Source of the DNA: Alcaligenes faecalis
GTDB lineage: Bacteria > Pseudomonadota > Gammaproteobacteria > Burkholderiales > Burkholderiaceae_B
Reading direction: 5' to 3'
DNA length: 64,000 bases
Assembly (NCBI RefSeq): GCF_002443155.1
Contig: NZ_CP023667.1
Span: forward strand, 2,294,001 to 2,358,000
A program made the position numbers and the translations under genes. The notes beneath the pieces are model-generated. The model had not been told where the DNA came from. It ran no database searches and saw nothing but the letters and a program-made list of their open reading frames with translations. Of this stretch, positions 9,649 through 18,395 are shown piece by piece; the stretch's first letter is position 1; each line of letters starts with the position of its first letter.

Positions 9649-9710
9649 AATAGATTACGGATAGCAGCTATCCTTGCACAGCTTTCTCTGGAAATCAACA
9701 ATAGATTACG
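9649..9710. repeat. Direct repeat pair upstream of the maoC-tetR operon
   Basis: AATAGATTACG occurs at 9649-9659 and again at 9700-9710, 51 bp apart (about five helical turns), in the promoter region of the maoC-tetR operon. It could be a pair of regulator sites; no protein can be assigned with confidence. Confidence 0.4.
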
Positions 9711-9830
9711 AACATATTCTATTTTAAAAATGGTGATAATTCGGCTTCTTAGCACTGAAGAGCAAACTGGCATGGAGTTTGAAAAAATGCACTTTAGATG
9801 CCACACATCCTCCAGAGATCGGCAAGGCAT

Positions 9831-9866
9831 AAAAAACAACCCCTTGTTGTCAATTTCAACAAGGGG
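9831..9866 (-). terminator. Intrinsic terminator after the GNAT gene
   Basis: On the minus strand CCCCTTGTTG, 7-nt loop, CAACAAGGGG, then a U-rich tract from the A6 at 9831-9836. Arms at 9840-9849 and 9857-9866. Confidence 0.85.
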
Positions 9867-9886
9867 CTGCCTTTATCTGTCTGGCT

Positions 9887-10390
9887 TTAATCCGCTAACT
9901 TCAGCACCAGAGTTTGTGACATCAAAGGGGAACCCTCACGCAAAGGCTCGGGCTCGCCGCTGGGCACAAAGCCGTAATGTTCATACAGCCGGACGGCTGC
10001 CTCATTCGTCAAGGTCACACCTAGACGAACACACGCTGCTTGCCTGCTTTTTGCCCATTTCACCGCGGCATCCAGCAGGCCAAAACCTGCCCGCAAACCT
10101 CGTGCAGATGGAGCTACCCACATCTGATAAATATCGACCACAGCGGGTTCCGAAGCAGACAGCTTGCACCAGACCAGACCACAAGCCATCTCCTCTTTTT
10201 CAGCCAACAAGACATGGTCCGTCTTGGACGCCCAAGCAGCTTGAATTCGCTCCTGCCAGAAATGCTCAGGATGTGCGGACTCCACGGCATAGGTACTCCC
10301 AAAGGCATCGGGAGAATCACGCAAGGCGCTGAGACGCAATGCCTGATAGGTTCGCCATTCCTGCGCCTGAACCGGACGAATAGAGATCAC
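9887..10390 (-). CDS. GNAT-family N-acetyltransferase
   Basis: 167 residues with the acetyl-CoA binding block MWVAPSARGLRAGFGLLDAA (motif A, R-x-x-G-x-G/A-like) and the C-terminal motif B ACVRLGVTLTNEAAVRLYEHYGFVPSG. It transfers an acetyl group to an amine; the substrate cannot be told. It lies 33 bp downstream of the periplasmic Rid gene on the same strand, so the two may be co-transcribed, and ends at a strong terminator. Confidence 0.88.
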   Translation of the reverse strand: MISIRPVQAQEWRTYQALRLSALRDSPDAFGSTYAVESAHPEHFWQERIQAAWASKTDHVLLAEKEEMACGLVWCKLSASEPAVVDIYQMWVAPSARGLRAGFGLLDAAVKWAKSRQAACVRLGVTLTNEAAVRLYEHYGFVPSGEPEPLREGSPLMSQTLVLKLAD

Positions 10391-10423
10391 ACCACATCCT
10401 TTTCAAAGAGAGTCTGGTGGCGA

Positions 10424-10915
10424 TCAAGGCCGCACGGCCGTCACCTCCAACTCGACCAGCCAGCCTGGGTTCACCAGAGCCTGGACCGCCATAGCTGATC
10501 GCACTGGCAGATTGGGCTGTTCCTTGGTTCCAAAGTACTTGGAGTAGCCTGCCATGAAGCCGTCAAAATCCAGCTTGCCGCCATCGGGGGCAACCAGGAA
10601 GGCCTGCATCTTGATGATGTCCCCAACCGACATGCCCATGCCTTCCAGCTGAGCCTTGATCTGCTCCATGATGGACTCGGTTTGCTGCTGCATATTGCCA
10701 TAGGCTGCCGTGCTGGCTGCATCTGCCGACTTGTCGCGCACAGCCGGGACGGTGCCGCTCAAGTAGACCGTGGTTTTACCTGCAGGCACTTCCACTGCCG
10801 TCAGAATCGGGAAATCCGAATTGGGAATAGGATGGCGCTTCACATCCTGCGCCAACGCCGGCGCAGCCAAGCTACTGATCAAGGCAGCAGAGGCAAGCAT
10901 CTTCACGACATTCAT
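10424..10915 (-). CDS. Exported Rid-family protein with signal peptide
   Basis: 163 residues. Residues 1-22 form a Sec signal peptide (positive start, hydrophobic core, APALAQ cleavage box), so the mature protein is periplasmic. The remainder is a Rid fold ending in NLPVRSAMAVQALVNPGWLVELEVTAV, where Arg in PVRS matches the catalytic Arg of canonical RidA. Together with the cytosolic Rid protein at 8113, which lacks this Arg, it makes a contrasting pair. A periplasmic imine deaminase role is an inference. Probably in an operon with the downstream GNAT gene. Confidence 0.85.
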   Translation of the reverse strand: MNVVKMLASAALISSLAAPALAQDVKRHPIPNSDFPILTAVEVPAGKTTVYLSGTVPAVRDKSADAASTAAYGNMQQQTESIMEQIKAQLEGMGMSVGDIIKMQAFLVAPDGGKLDFDGFMAGYSKYFGTKEQPNLPVRSAMAVQALVNPGWLVELEVTAVRP

Positions 10916-11118
10916 AGTTTTCTCCTGATTGAAGGTTCAAAAACCAAGACTTCATTAGGTACGAGCTCTTCCCTAAAGCCTATTTAATTTCATAAAGCCA
11001 CTCTGAAGTTCAAACAGTTATCTTTTGATTCAAAAAAGCTGACTTTCTGTAGTCTGTGCAGCGGGCGGTTATTCAGGCAGCAATCGCATCCACAGAAAAT
11101 ATCTAAGGAGTCCAAGGC

Positions 11119-11745
11119 TTAATGCAAAGGCCGCAGCAGCAATAAAGCACACAAGGCCAACATGAAAACAGCGATGCTACCGTCCAGCACACGCCAGGCC
11201 AGCGGCTGGCGAAACACGGGTTGCAGCAATCGTGCTCCATAGCCCAAGGCCAGAAACCAGCTGGCGCTGGCTGCACAGGCTCCCAAGGCGAATGCCCACT
11301 GCAAGTTGCCGGGATAAGGCGTAGACAGGCTGCCCAACAGCACCATCGTATCCAGATAGACGTGGGGGTTCAAAAAGGTGAACGCCAAACAAGTCAGCAA
11401 GATGCGGCGACGATTACGCTCGCTACTTTTCCCGGCCATCAGGCTTCCCTCACCAGTCCAGGCTCGCTGTGCCGCCAGCAGCCCATACCAGGCCAGAAAA
11501 GCGGCGCCGCCAAAGCGCAGAACTTGCAACAAGCCCGGCCATTCCTGTACCAAAGTACCGATGCCAGCCACGCCTCCCAGGATCAAGACAATATCGGCCA
11601 GCGCGCAGATCGCCACCACCAAACCCACATGACTACGCTCCAGACCCTGCCGCAACACGAAGGCATTTTGGGTGCCAATAGCCATGATCAGGCCCGCACC
11701 TGTCAGAAAGCCAGTCGCTACAACAGAGAAGAACATGCCAGCCAT
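11119..11745 (-). CDS. LysE/ArgO-family basic amino acid exporter
   Basis: 208 residues, about six transmembrane helices. The LysE signature appears as MAIGTQNAFVLRQGLERSH, and AFTFLNPHVYLDTMVLLGS is the other family hallmark. Such proteins export arginine or lysine in exchange for protons. The divergent neighbour at 11847 is an ArgP/LysG-like regulator, the standard partner of this exporter family, which strengthens the call. Either ArgO (arginine) or LysE (lysine) substrate choice is possible. Confidence 0.9.
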   Translation of the reverse strand: MAGMFFSVVATGFLTGAGLIMAIGTQNAFVLRQGLERSHVGLVVAICALADIVLILGGVAGIGTLVQEWPGLLQVLRFGGAAFLAWYGLLAAQRAWTGEGSLMAGKSSERNRRRILLTCLAFTFLNPHVYLDTMVLLGSLSTPYPGNLQWAFALGACAASASWFLALGYGARLLQPVFRQPLAWRVLDGSIAVFMLALCALLLLRPLH

Positions 11746-11804
11746 CCACAGAATTGAAAAACTGCGTTATGGTGCTGCCATTTATTATTTAAGAAAAGCT
11801 AATT

Positions 11805-11825
11805 ATTCTTTACTTAATTAAGAAT
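11805..11825. promoter_or_regulatory. Inverted repeat in the exporter/regulator intergenic region
   Basis: ATTCTT (11805-11810), 9-bp spacer, AAGAAT (11820-11825) within an AT-rich 100-bp divergent promoter. Its position fits an operator for the LysR-type regulator encoded at 11847. Confidence 0.45.
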
Positions 11826-11846
11826 AACTAATCAGATAGGCCAATC

Positions 11847-12746
11847 ATGGATCTGCTGCACCCACAACTCAGAGCCTTTATGGCAGTCCTGGAAGAAGGC
11901 AGTTTTGAAGCGGCCGGACGCAAGCTGTACATCACCACCTCGGCCATCTCACAACGTATCAAGGCGCTGGAAGACAGACTGGGACAGGTGCTGGTCCTGC
12001 GCCAACCGCCTTGCCGTCCGACCCCAGCGGGAGAATTGCTGCTGCGTCGTGTACGCCCCATGCAGGTTCTGGAAGCCGAGGCTGTCGCGGACTTCTTGCC
12101 AGAAAAAAATGGCCCATGCCGGCCTATCGCGATTGCCGTCAATAGTGACTCGCTAGACACCTGGTTTCTGGAAGCCTTGTCCCAGCTCAGTCAGAAACAT
12201 GGCTACTTGTTTGATGTGCGTGTGGATGATCAGGACCACACGCTGGAGCTGATACGCAATGGCTCCGTGCTGGGCGCTGTCACCGCCGAACCAACACCTC
12301 TACAAGGCTGCGAGGTTCAGGCTCTGGGTATCATGCGCTATCAGGCCATTGCTTCTCCAGAGTTTGTGGCCCGGCATTTCGGATTGGGAGTAGACACAGA
12401 ATCCCTGGCTCAAGCCCCCATGATTGTCTTCAACCGCAAGGACGAATTGCAGTGGCGCTTTATACGGCAGATCACTACTGAATCTGTCACACCTCCCATC
12501 CACTACCTGCCTACCTCTACCGGCTTTGTGAAAGCAGCGGCTTTGGGCCTAGGCTGGTGTCTGGCGCCCGACTCCATGGTCAGCGATGCCCTGGCCGCCG
12601 AAGAGCTAGCTTTAGTCGCCCCCGGCCTTTGGCTGGATGTGCCCTTGTATTGGCAACATGCTGCTATCCGCTCCGACACCTTGCGCAATATGGGTACGGC
12701 ACTTCAACGTGCAGCCAAAACCTCATTGCTGCCAGTTTCAACTTAA
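11847..12746 (+). CDS. ArgP/LysG-type LysR regulator of amino acid export
   Basis: 299 residues. The HTH reads QLRAFMAVLEEGSFEAAGRKL, then TTSAISQRIKALEDRLGQVLVLRQPPCRPTPAGELLLR, very close to ArgP/LysG. Members sense lysine or arginine and activate the adjacent exporter. Divergent from the LysE/ArgO gene with 101 bp between starts, the classic arrangement. The effector domain follows from about residue 95. Confidence 0.9.
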   Translation: MDLLHPQLRAFMAVLEEGSFEAAGRKLYITTSAISQRIKALEDRLGQVLVLRQPPCRPTPAGELLLRRVRPMQVLEAEAVADFLPEKNGPCRPIAIAVNSDSLDTWFLEALSQLSQKHGYLFDVRVDDQDHTLELIRNGSVLGAVTAEPTPLQGCEVQALGIMRYQAIASPEFVARHFGLGVDTESLAQAPMIVFNRKDELQWRFIRQITTESVTPPIHYLPTSTGFVKAAALGLGWCLAPDSMVSDALAAEELALVAPGLWLDVPLYWQHAAIRSDTLRNMGTALQRAAKTSLLPVST

Positions 12747-12862
12747 TGGACTCTGTGGAGACCCCGGACTGGCAGACAGAAGGCGAGTTTGCCACTCGAA
12801 GTAAATGGTAAAAACTCATGCTCGCCTGAGCTTTTGCAACAGGCTTGCCCAGACAGCAGAGC

Positions 12863-14371
12863 TCAGGGTTTCCTTTTGGCTTTGGGAGGGCGAGCAAGCT
12901 CGGAGATGATGCCCGCCAGCTTCTGCGCTGCTTCCTTCATTTGCTCCGGACTGAATGCGCTTAAACCCAGAATCAGCCCAGGTGGCCCTTCACCGGCGTG
13001 ATACATGGTGGAGACCGGACGCACAGCCACACCCTCCTGCATGGCGCGCTGTGCCACTGCCACATCGTCAATCTGCGAAGCTAGCCACAAGACCGAGTGC
13101 ATACCTTGATCTCCAGGCTGCAAGCTGGCCAAATCGCCAGGCAGAACCTCGCGCACAATCTCAAAAAGATGCTTGCGACACTGGGTATAAACCCCGCGCA
13201 TACGGCGAATATGACGTTCCAGATGCCCCTCTGAAATAAAGCTGGCCAGAACATGCTGGTCTGCGCTGGGCGGATGCCGATCCAGCAGGACCCTCGCTCC
13301 GCAAAAAGCCTGTACCAGCTGCGGCGGCACAATCGCATAACCCAGGCGCAGCGAGGGAAACAGCACCTTGCTGAAGGTTCCCAGATAGATCGCCCGCTCC
13401 GGGTCCAGGCCCTGCATGGAAGGAAAGGGATGGCCGGAATAACGGAACTCGCTGTCGTAATCATCCTCGACAATCCAGGCGGATTTATCCCGTGCCCAGG
13501 CCAGCAAGGCATTGCGCCGTGCCATGCTCATAGGCATACCCAAAGGGTATTGGTGTGAAGGAGTCACAAAGGCAACCCGCGCATCGGCTTGCAAGCGTAT
13601 GCCCGCAGCCACATCCAGCCCCTCTTCATCTACAGGCACACGAACCATACGCTCCGGCGCACCGACCGTGTTCAAAATCGCGGTAATGCCGGGGTAGGCC
13701 GGGTTCTCCACCCAGGCAAAATCCTGCTGGCTCATCAAGACCAGACAAGCCAGAAACAAGCCCTGCTGAGTGCCCGTGGTCACAATCACCTGCTCTGCCT
13801 CACAACGCACCGAGCGCGACCGACGCACATATTCCGCAATGGCTGCCCGCAAAAGCAAGGCACCTTGAGGATCACCATAGCCGCCCGGCGCGCCCTGACC
13901 ATGCGCCCGTAAACGATTCCCCAAGCGTCGCCAGATCGGTCCTGGCGCAGCGGCACCCAATGGAATCGACACAGCAAACGGGGCTGACGGTAAAGGCTGG
14001 AATTGAGCTGCAACCGTATTGAATGGCTGGGCAGCAGGTGGCGCAGGCTGTGCAGGCAGCGATGCTGTCCTGCGCTTTTTCGCTCTTATTTTGGGGCTGG
14101 CCAGCGAGTGAGCAATATAAGTGCCCACGCCCGGCGAGGACTCCAGAAAGCCTTCGGCAATCAATTGCTCAAAAGCCTCTACAACCGTGCCACGGGCAAC
14201 ACCCAAGGAGGCAGCCAAGGCTCGTGTAGAGGGTAAGGACTCACCCGGTTTAAGCGCACCATTTTTTACCGCATCGCGCAGCTTCTGCGCCAACTGACGC
14301 CCCAAGGCTCCGGCGCTTCGGTCCAGCTCACCAAGAGATGGAACCTTTGGATTGTGGGCAGTGCGTGACAT
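12863..14371 (-). CDS. MocR/PdxR-type GntR regulator with aminotransferase-like domain
   Basis: 502 residues, two domains. Residues ~15-90 are a GntR winged HTH (ESLPSTRALAASLGVARGTVVEAFEQL); a linker rich in Ala/Pro follows; the rest is a fold-type I aminotransferase-like domain with IVTTGTQQGLFL, IVEDDYDSEFRY and the PLP lysine motif YLGTFSKVLFPSLRLGY. MocR proteins bind PLP and often activate vitamin B6 genes or, as here perhaps, a divergent neighbour. Divergent from the PaiB-like gene at 14477 with 105 bp between. Confidence 0.92.
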   Translation of the reverse strand: MSRTAHNPKVPSLGELDRSAGALGRQLAQKLRDAVKNGALKPGESLPSTRALAASLGVARGTVVEAFEQLIAEGFLESSPGVGTYIAHSLASPKIRAKKRRTASLPAQPAPPAAQPFNTVAAQFQPLPSAPFAVSIPLGAAAPGPIWRRLGNRLRAHGQGAPGGYGDPQGALLLRAAIAEYVRRSRSVRCEAEQVIVTTGTQQGLFLACLVLMSQQDFAWVENPAYPGITAILNTVGAPERMVRVPVDEEGLDVAAGIRLQADARVAFVTPSHQYPLGMPMSMARRNALLAWARDKSAWIVEDDYDSEFRYSGHPFPSMQGLDPERAIYLGTFSKVLFPSLRLGYAIVPPQLVQAFCGARVLLDRHPPSADQHVLASFISEGHLERHIRRMRGVYTQCRKHLFEIVREVLPGDLASLQPGDQGMHSVLWLASQIDDVAVAQRAMQEGVAVRPVSTMYHAGEGPPGLILGLSAFSPEQMKEAAQKLAGIISELARPPKAKRKP

Positions 14372-14426
14372 GGCTTGTGGTCCATAAAAATAGCGCCAAA
14401 CTGGTACAGAGTAATGATCCAGAACA

Positions 14427-14449
14427 GATCAATAATAGACACATTGATC
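14427..14449. promoter_or_regulatory. Inverted and direct repeats in the MocR/PaiB divergent promoter
   Basis: GATCAAT (14427-14433), 9-bp spacer, ATTGATC (14443-14449). In addition AATGATCC (14413-14420) and ATTGATCC (14443-14450) form a near direct repeat 30 bp apart. MocR regulators typically need several half-sites across such promoters, so this is a plausible operator region. Confidence 0.5.
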
Positions 14450-14476
14450 CTGAATCCCAAGCCCAGAAAGACAACG

Positions 14477-15130
14477 ATGTATATCCCCGCACACTTCAAT
14501 GAATCCCGGCCTGAAACACTGCACGAGCTGATCGCCCAGCATCCACTAGGCATTCTGGTCGCCAATGGCAAAAGTGGTTTAAGCGCGAACCACCTGCCCT
14601 TCATGCTGCATCCCCAGGAAGGCGCGCGAGGGGTGTTGCACTGCCACGTCGCCAGAAACAATCCCGTATGGCAAGACCTGGACAACGGCGACGAAGTGAT
14701 GGTGATATTTCGTGCAGGGGACGCCTATATCTCCCCGCAATGGTTTCCCAGCAAGCTGGAAACACACAAGCAAGTCCCGTCCTGGAACTACATCGTAGCC
14801 CATGCTTATGGGCGGGTAACAATACGCGATGATGAACGTTATGTTCGTGGTGCCGTGGCGCGTTTGACCCGCATTCACGAAGCCAGCCAGCCCGTGCCCT
14901 GGAAGATGACGGATGGCCCCAAGGACTATATCGACGCCATGCTGAAAGCCATTGTCGGGATTGAAATTGAAATCACTCGCCTGATCGGCAAGACCAAGCT
15001 CAGTCAGAATAAAGAGGCTCGGGATGTGGAGGCGGCATCAGCTGCCTTAATCAGCCAAGGGGACCATTTCATTGGCAGTGCAATGCAGGCGGTGGCAGCA
15101 GACAAACGAGCACAAGAAACCCAGAAATAA
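14477..15130 (+). CDS. FMN-binding split-barrel protein, PaiB family
   Basis: 217 residues. Opens with MYIPAHFNESRPETLHELI and contains GLSANHLPFML, HVARNNPVW and the conserved WYPS-like block QWFPSKLETHKQVPSWNY, all typical of the PaiB/'FMN-binding negative transcriptional regulator' family. The name derives from Bacillus PaiB; a flavin- or PLP-linked oxidoreductase-like role is also possible because MocR regulators often control such proteins. Start at ATG 14477 rather than the upstream in-frame ATG at 14375, which would sit in the divergent promoter. Confidence 0.85.
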   Translation: MYIPAHFNESRPETLHELIAQHPLGILVANGKSGLSANHLPFMLHPQEGARGVLHCHVARNNPVWQDLDNGDEVMVIFRAGDAYISPQWFPSKLETHKQVPSWNYIVAHAYGRVTIRDDERYVRGAVARLTRIHEASQPVPWKMTDGPKDYIDAMLKAIVGIEIEITRLIGKTKLSQNKEARDVEAASAALISQGDHFIGSAMQAVAADKRAQETQK

Positions 15131-15257
15131 ACAAGGTGACGGCCCGCTGCACGGTACAAACCACCCCGATCTGACTATCCCCTTCTTGCTACTTATAATG
15201 TGAGCTCGTGCACCGGGACACCGTCCCCCTTCCTCGGTGCATCACAAGGTCAAGAAT

Positions 15258-15719
15258 ATGAGAAGTGATAGTCGGCTATCCCGCATGCTGCACGTTTTGC
15301 TGCACATGGCCAGGCACGATCAGCCATTTACCTCCGAGCAAATCGCCACCATGCTCAGCACCAATCCCGTGGTCGTCCGACGCACCATGGCGGGCTTGCG
15401 CAAGGCGGGCTACGTGCGCTCCGAAAAAGGCCACGGGGGCGGCTGGACACTAAGCTGTGATCTGCAAGAAGTCACGCTGCTGGACATACACAAAGCGGTT
15501 GGGGGACCGCGTATCTTCTTTATCGGCCACGAGAACGAGAACCCAAGCTGCGGTGTCGCCAAAGTAATTAACGCCGCCTTGGGCGATGTGCTCAAGGAAG
15601 CGGAAACCCTGGTCATGCAAAGGCTGGAAGCCATCCCCCTGGCAGAGCTATTGGCTGAGTTTGAGCAACTCTATAAGGCAGAAATGGCAGAGCTGGACAG
15701 GAAAATGGCGGAGCAATAA
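15258..15719 (+). CDS. Rrf2-family transcriptional regulator
   Basis: 153 residues. The HTH reads FTSEQIATMLSTNPVVVRRTM followed by the wing GYVRSEKGHGGGWTLSC. Of the three cysteines that ligate an Fe-S cluster in IscR only isolated ones are seen (LSCDLQ and NPSCGV), so a cluster-free or redox-thiol sensor is more likely. Start at ATG 15258 with AAGGT upstream. Convergent with the methyltransferase; the flavoprotein 0.8 kb downstream on the other strand is a plausible target. Confidence 0.88.
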   Translation: MRSDSRLSRMLHVLLHMARHDQPFTSEQIATMLSTNPVVVRRTMAGLRKAGYVRSEKGHGGGWTLSCDLQEVTLLDIHKAVGGPRIFFIGHENENPSCGVAKVINAALGDVLKEAETLVMQRLEAIPLAELLAEFEQLYKAEMAELDRKMAEQ

Positions 15720-15775
15720 TCTGCAGGCTCTGCTTGGTTCAGGGCAGAATCAATACAAGAGCAAAGGCTGAGCAA

Positions 15776-16471
15776 TTAGGCCTGATCATCCGCATAGGCT
15801 ACCCAACCCCGGAACGAGAGCCCTGCATAGAACAAGGCTGGTGCGGTGAACCCCGCCTCCCGCAACAAACCCTCTTCCTCCTGCGGGCTTAACAGCGTCA
15901 AATGCCGGGCCATATTTGATGCAGAACCTATCGCTTCCGCCGTAGTTTCCGTCCCTGTAGCAAAGGCGATGGATCGGGCTAGCCAGTCCTCAGTTGCCCC
16001 CTCCTCTGGCCGACAATGATGGGCCACCACAAGCGCCGCCCCCGGTTTCAAGCGTGCGAGCAAGGACTTCAACAGCGAAAAGCGCTCTGCTTTTGACAAG
16101 AAATGCAGAGTCAGCAGACAAGTAGCACCATCAAACAGCTCCAGCGGTGCATCGTCCACATAGCCTGGTATCAAACCCACTTGCGAACCCAAAGGCCCTA
16201 GCACCTGGGCCGCCAGATCCAGCATGGCTTGCGAGGGATCGACTCCTGCAAACGACCAATCTGGACGGGCTTGCGCAAAAGACTTCAACTCCAGCCCGCC
16301 ACCTGCTGCCAGGACCAGAATCCTGGCATTGCTCTTTGCTCGTTCGGAAAGCAGGATCAAGGCCATGCGATGAAGATCATGGAAGCCAGGAATGCGCTGT
16401 GGTGTTGTATCGGCATACCGGGCGACCAAGGCAGGATCGCTAAAGGGCTGGACGGAAGTGGGTGTTTTCAT
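15776..16471 (-). CDS. Class I SAM-dependent methyltransferase
   Basis: 231 residues with a Rossmann methyltransferase core: motif I ILVLAAGGGLELKSF, motif II acidic end FAGVDPSQAMLDLA and motif IV-like CLLTLHFLSKAERF. It resembles small-molecule methyltransferases; the substrate is unknown. It lies 93 bp downstream of the flavoprotein gene on the same strand and may form one transcript with it. Confidence 0.82.
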   Translation of the reverse strand: MKTPTSVQPFSDPALVARYADTTPQRIPGFHDLHRMALILLSERAKSNARILVLAAGGGLELKSFAQARPDWSFAGVDPSQAMLDLAAQVLGPLGSQVGLIPGYVDDAPLELFDGATCLLTLHFLSKAERFSLLKSLLARLKPGAALVVAHHCRPEEGATEDWLARSIAFATGTETTAEAIGSASNMARHLTLLSPQEEEGLLREAGFTAPALFYAGLSFRGWVAYADDQA

Positions 16472-16564
16472 TGAAATCCTGAGCGGGTGGTAAGCAATGG
16501 CATGGGTGCACCCTATGCCATTACTCGGTCTGCGTGGAGTTTGGCGCTGGACATTGCTCTGGCC

Positions 16565-17500
16565 TCATGCAGCCTTTTCCGAGCTGGCTCCACCCTGCTT
16601 CGCCAAGCCATAAATCAAGGAATGATGTGCCCCACCCGCCGCCATTACCCCCGCAGCGGCAGCAATGGTGGCATTAGCCATGGGACTGGCAGCATCACCC
16701 GCCGCAAACACACCCGGTACAGACGTGTGCTGCATGGGGTCCACAGCAATAAAAGCCCCCGTAGGACCCGCTGTCAGCTTGCAACCCAGCTGTATGGCCA
16801 GGTCGCTGGCCAGCTCTGTTTTGGGCGCTACAAACAGACCTGAAATAGCCACAATTCTGCCATCCTGCAAACGCACTGCCTCCAGCCCGGACTTGCTTCC
16901 CAACAACTCTGCAATCGGTGTCTTTTCAATCTGCACACCACGCGCTATCAGTTGGGCCTCCTGCTCTGCATTCGGTGTAAAGGCAGCTTGAGTAAACAAA
17001 GTGGTCGGCCCCCAATCTGGCACCAGCATGGCTTGATGCATAGCCAGTTCGCTGCTGGCCAATACACCCAAAGGCTTCTGGTTCAGTTCAAAGCCATGGC
17101 AATAAGGACAATGCAGCACGCTGCTGCCCCAACGCTCTTGCATACCGGAAATATCAGGCAAGCTGTCCTTGACGCCAGTGGCCAGAATCAGGCGACGCGC
17201 ACGGATGGTCTGAGCGTCCTCGGTCAATAGCTGAAACCCACCCTCAATGGCATGAACCTCCACGGCTCGCCCCGCTCGCTGCTCGACCGTCCCGTACTTC
17301 GCAAGCTGAAGTTTTGCCGTCGCCATGATGGCGGCCGGAGCGTACCCATCCTGCCCCAGAAAACCATGAGAGGCCCGGGCAAAGCGATTCCGCGGTTGCC
17401 CCGCGTCCAATAAAAGTACGCGCCGCCGCGCCCGACCCAATTGAATCGCCGCAGCCTGACCTGCAAAACTGCCACCGACGATGATGATGTCGAAGTCCAT
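16565..17500 (-). CDS. NAD(P)/FAD-dependent oxidoreductase, thioredoxin-reductase-like with CPYC
   Basis: 311 residues. N-terminal FAD dinucleotide fold IIIVGGSFAGQAAAIQLGRA, redox pair HCPYCHGFE (CPYC), and the C-terminal FAD block GVFAAGDAASPMANATIAAAAG. Thioredoxin reductases use CAxC; CPYC homologues act on other disulfides or are called GliT/HlmI-like. The NADPH motif is weak in the middle domain. Grouped with an Rrf2 regulator and a methyltransferase, which suggests thiol or xenobiotic handling; this is an inference. Confidence 0.85.
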   Translation of the reverse strand: MDFDIIIVGGSFAGQAAAIQLGRARRRVLLLDAGQPRNRFARASHGFLGQDGYAPAAIMATAKLQLAKYGTVEQRAGRAVEVHAIEGGFQLLTEDAQTIRARRLILATGVKDSLPDISGMQERWGSSVLHCPYCHGFELNQKPLGVLASSELAMHQAMLVPDWGPTTLFTQAAFTPNAEQEAQLIARGVQIEKTPIAELLGSKSGLEAVRLQDGRIVAISGLFVAPKTELASDLAIQLGCKLTAGPTGAFIAVDPMQHTSVPGVFAAGDAASPMANATIAAAAGVMAAGGAHHSLIYGLAKQGGASSEKAA

Positions 17501-17655
17501 AAATTCACCTTCTCTTTAACGTAGCTTTTCATGTTACGTATCAGAGAAACACAGGTCAACTCATGAAACTATGTTTGTTACGATTTTGATTCGGGAACAG
17601 AAAGAAAGGCGTTACGCCGTGCCGAACACAGCGCAACGCATATAAAGAATGTCGT

Positions 17656-18279
17656 TCAGGCAGCGGCCTCGGCTACCGCCTTGCGCACGGCCTCGCGCGC
17701 CCCTACTCGCTCCAGATAGGCACTGAGTTTGGGGAATTGGCTCATATCAACCGAGTCACCTTCCAGCCAGCCACCTACGGTGTACAGATACGCATCGGCC
17801 ACACTGAACTGTTCGCCCAGCACCCAGGGACCTGCAATCAGGGATTCCAGATAAGCCGCACAAGCTGTCATGTTTTGCGGCACCTTGGCACGCATGGCTT
17901 CTTCCGCAGCAGGATCATCCGCCCAACGGGAACCACGACGCTTGTGCGCGTGGGCCACATGCACGGTGGATGCCAAATAGCTGTGCAGCTCCTGCATACG
18001 GGCGAACGCAAATGGATCATTCAAAGGAGCCAGCTTGGCAGCCGGAAAGCTCTGTGCCACAAAAGCCAGCAAAGCCGGGGTTTCCGTCAACGCGCCCTGC
18101 TCTGTCACCAGTGCCGGAACACGCCCCTTGGGATTGACGCGCAGAAACTCCGGGCTTTGCTGTTGATTCGCACCAAAATCCAGCTTGACCACATCAAAGT
18201 CAGCCCCTGCTTCATGCAGTGCGATATGAGTGGCAAGCGCGCAGGTCCCTGGCGCGGAATAGAACACCCAACGAGACAT
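17656..18279 (-). CDS. Glutathione S-transferase, beta-class-like
   Basis: 207 residues. N-terminal thioredoxin-like half FYSAPGTCALATHIALHEAG (Cys of the beta-class active site in PGTCAL), cis-Pro strand GRVPALV, TETPAL for glutathione gamma-glutamyl contact; helical C-terminal half with SVADAYLYTV. Start chosen at ATG 18279, preceded by AAAGGAGA; an upstream in-frame start at 18345 lies in the tmRNA terminator region. Single gene. Confidence 0.9.
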   Translation of the reverse strand: MSRWVFYSAPGTCALATHIALHEAGADFDVVKLDFGANQQQSPEFLRVNPKGRVPALVTEQGALTETPALLAFVAQSFPAAKLAPLNDPFAFARMQELHSYLASTVHVAHAHKRRGSRWADDPAAEEAMRAKVPQNMTACAAYLESLIAGPWVLGEQFSVADAYLYTVGGWLEGDSVDMSQFPKLSAYLERVGAREAVRKAVAEAAA

Positions 18280-18344
18280 GTCGATCTCCTTTTGTCCATA
18301 AAACGAAGGGATCATTATGACGCTGAAGTGTTGTTGGGCAAGCA

Positions 18345-18383
18345 AAAAACAAAAAACCCAACAGCCGTTAAGCGGTTGGGTTT
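18345..18383 (-). terminator. ssrA: Intrinsic terminator of tmRNA
   Basis: On the minus strand AACCCAAC, a 12-nt loop, GTTGGGTT, then a U tract from the A runs at 18344-18356. It lies just beyond the tmRNA CCA end. Confidence 0.85.
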
Positions 18384-18395
18384 CTTGGGATATCT

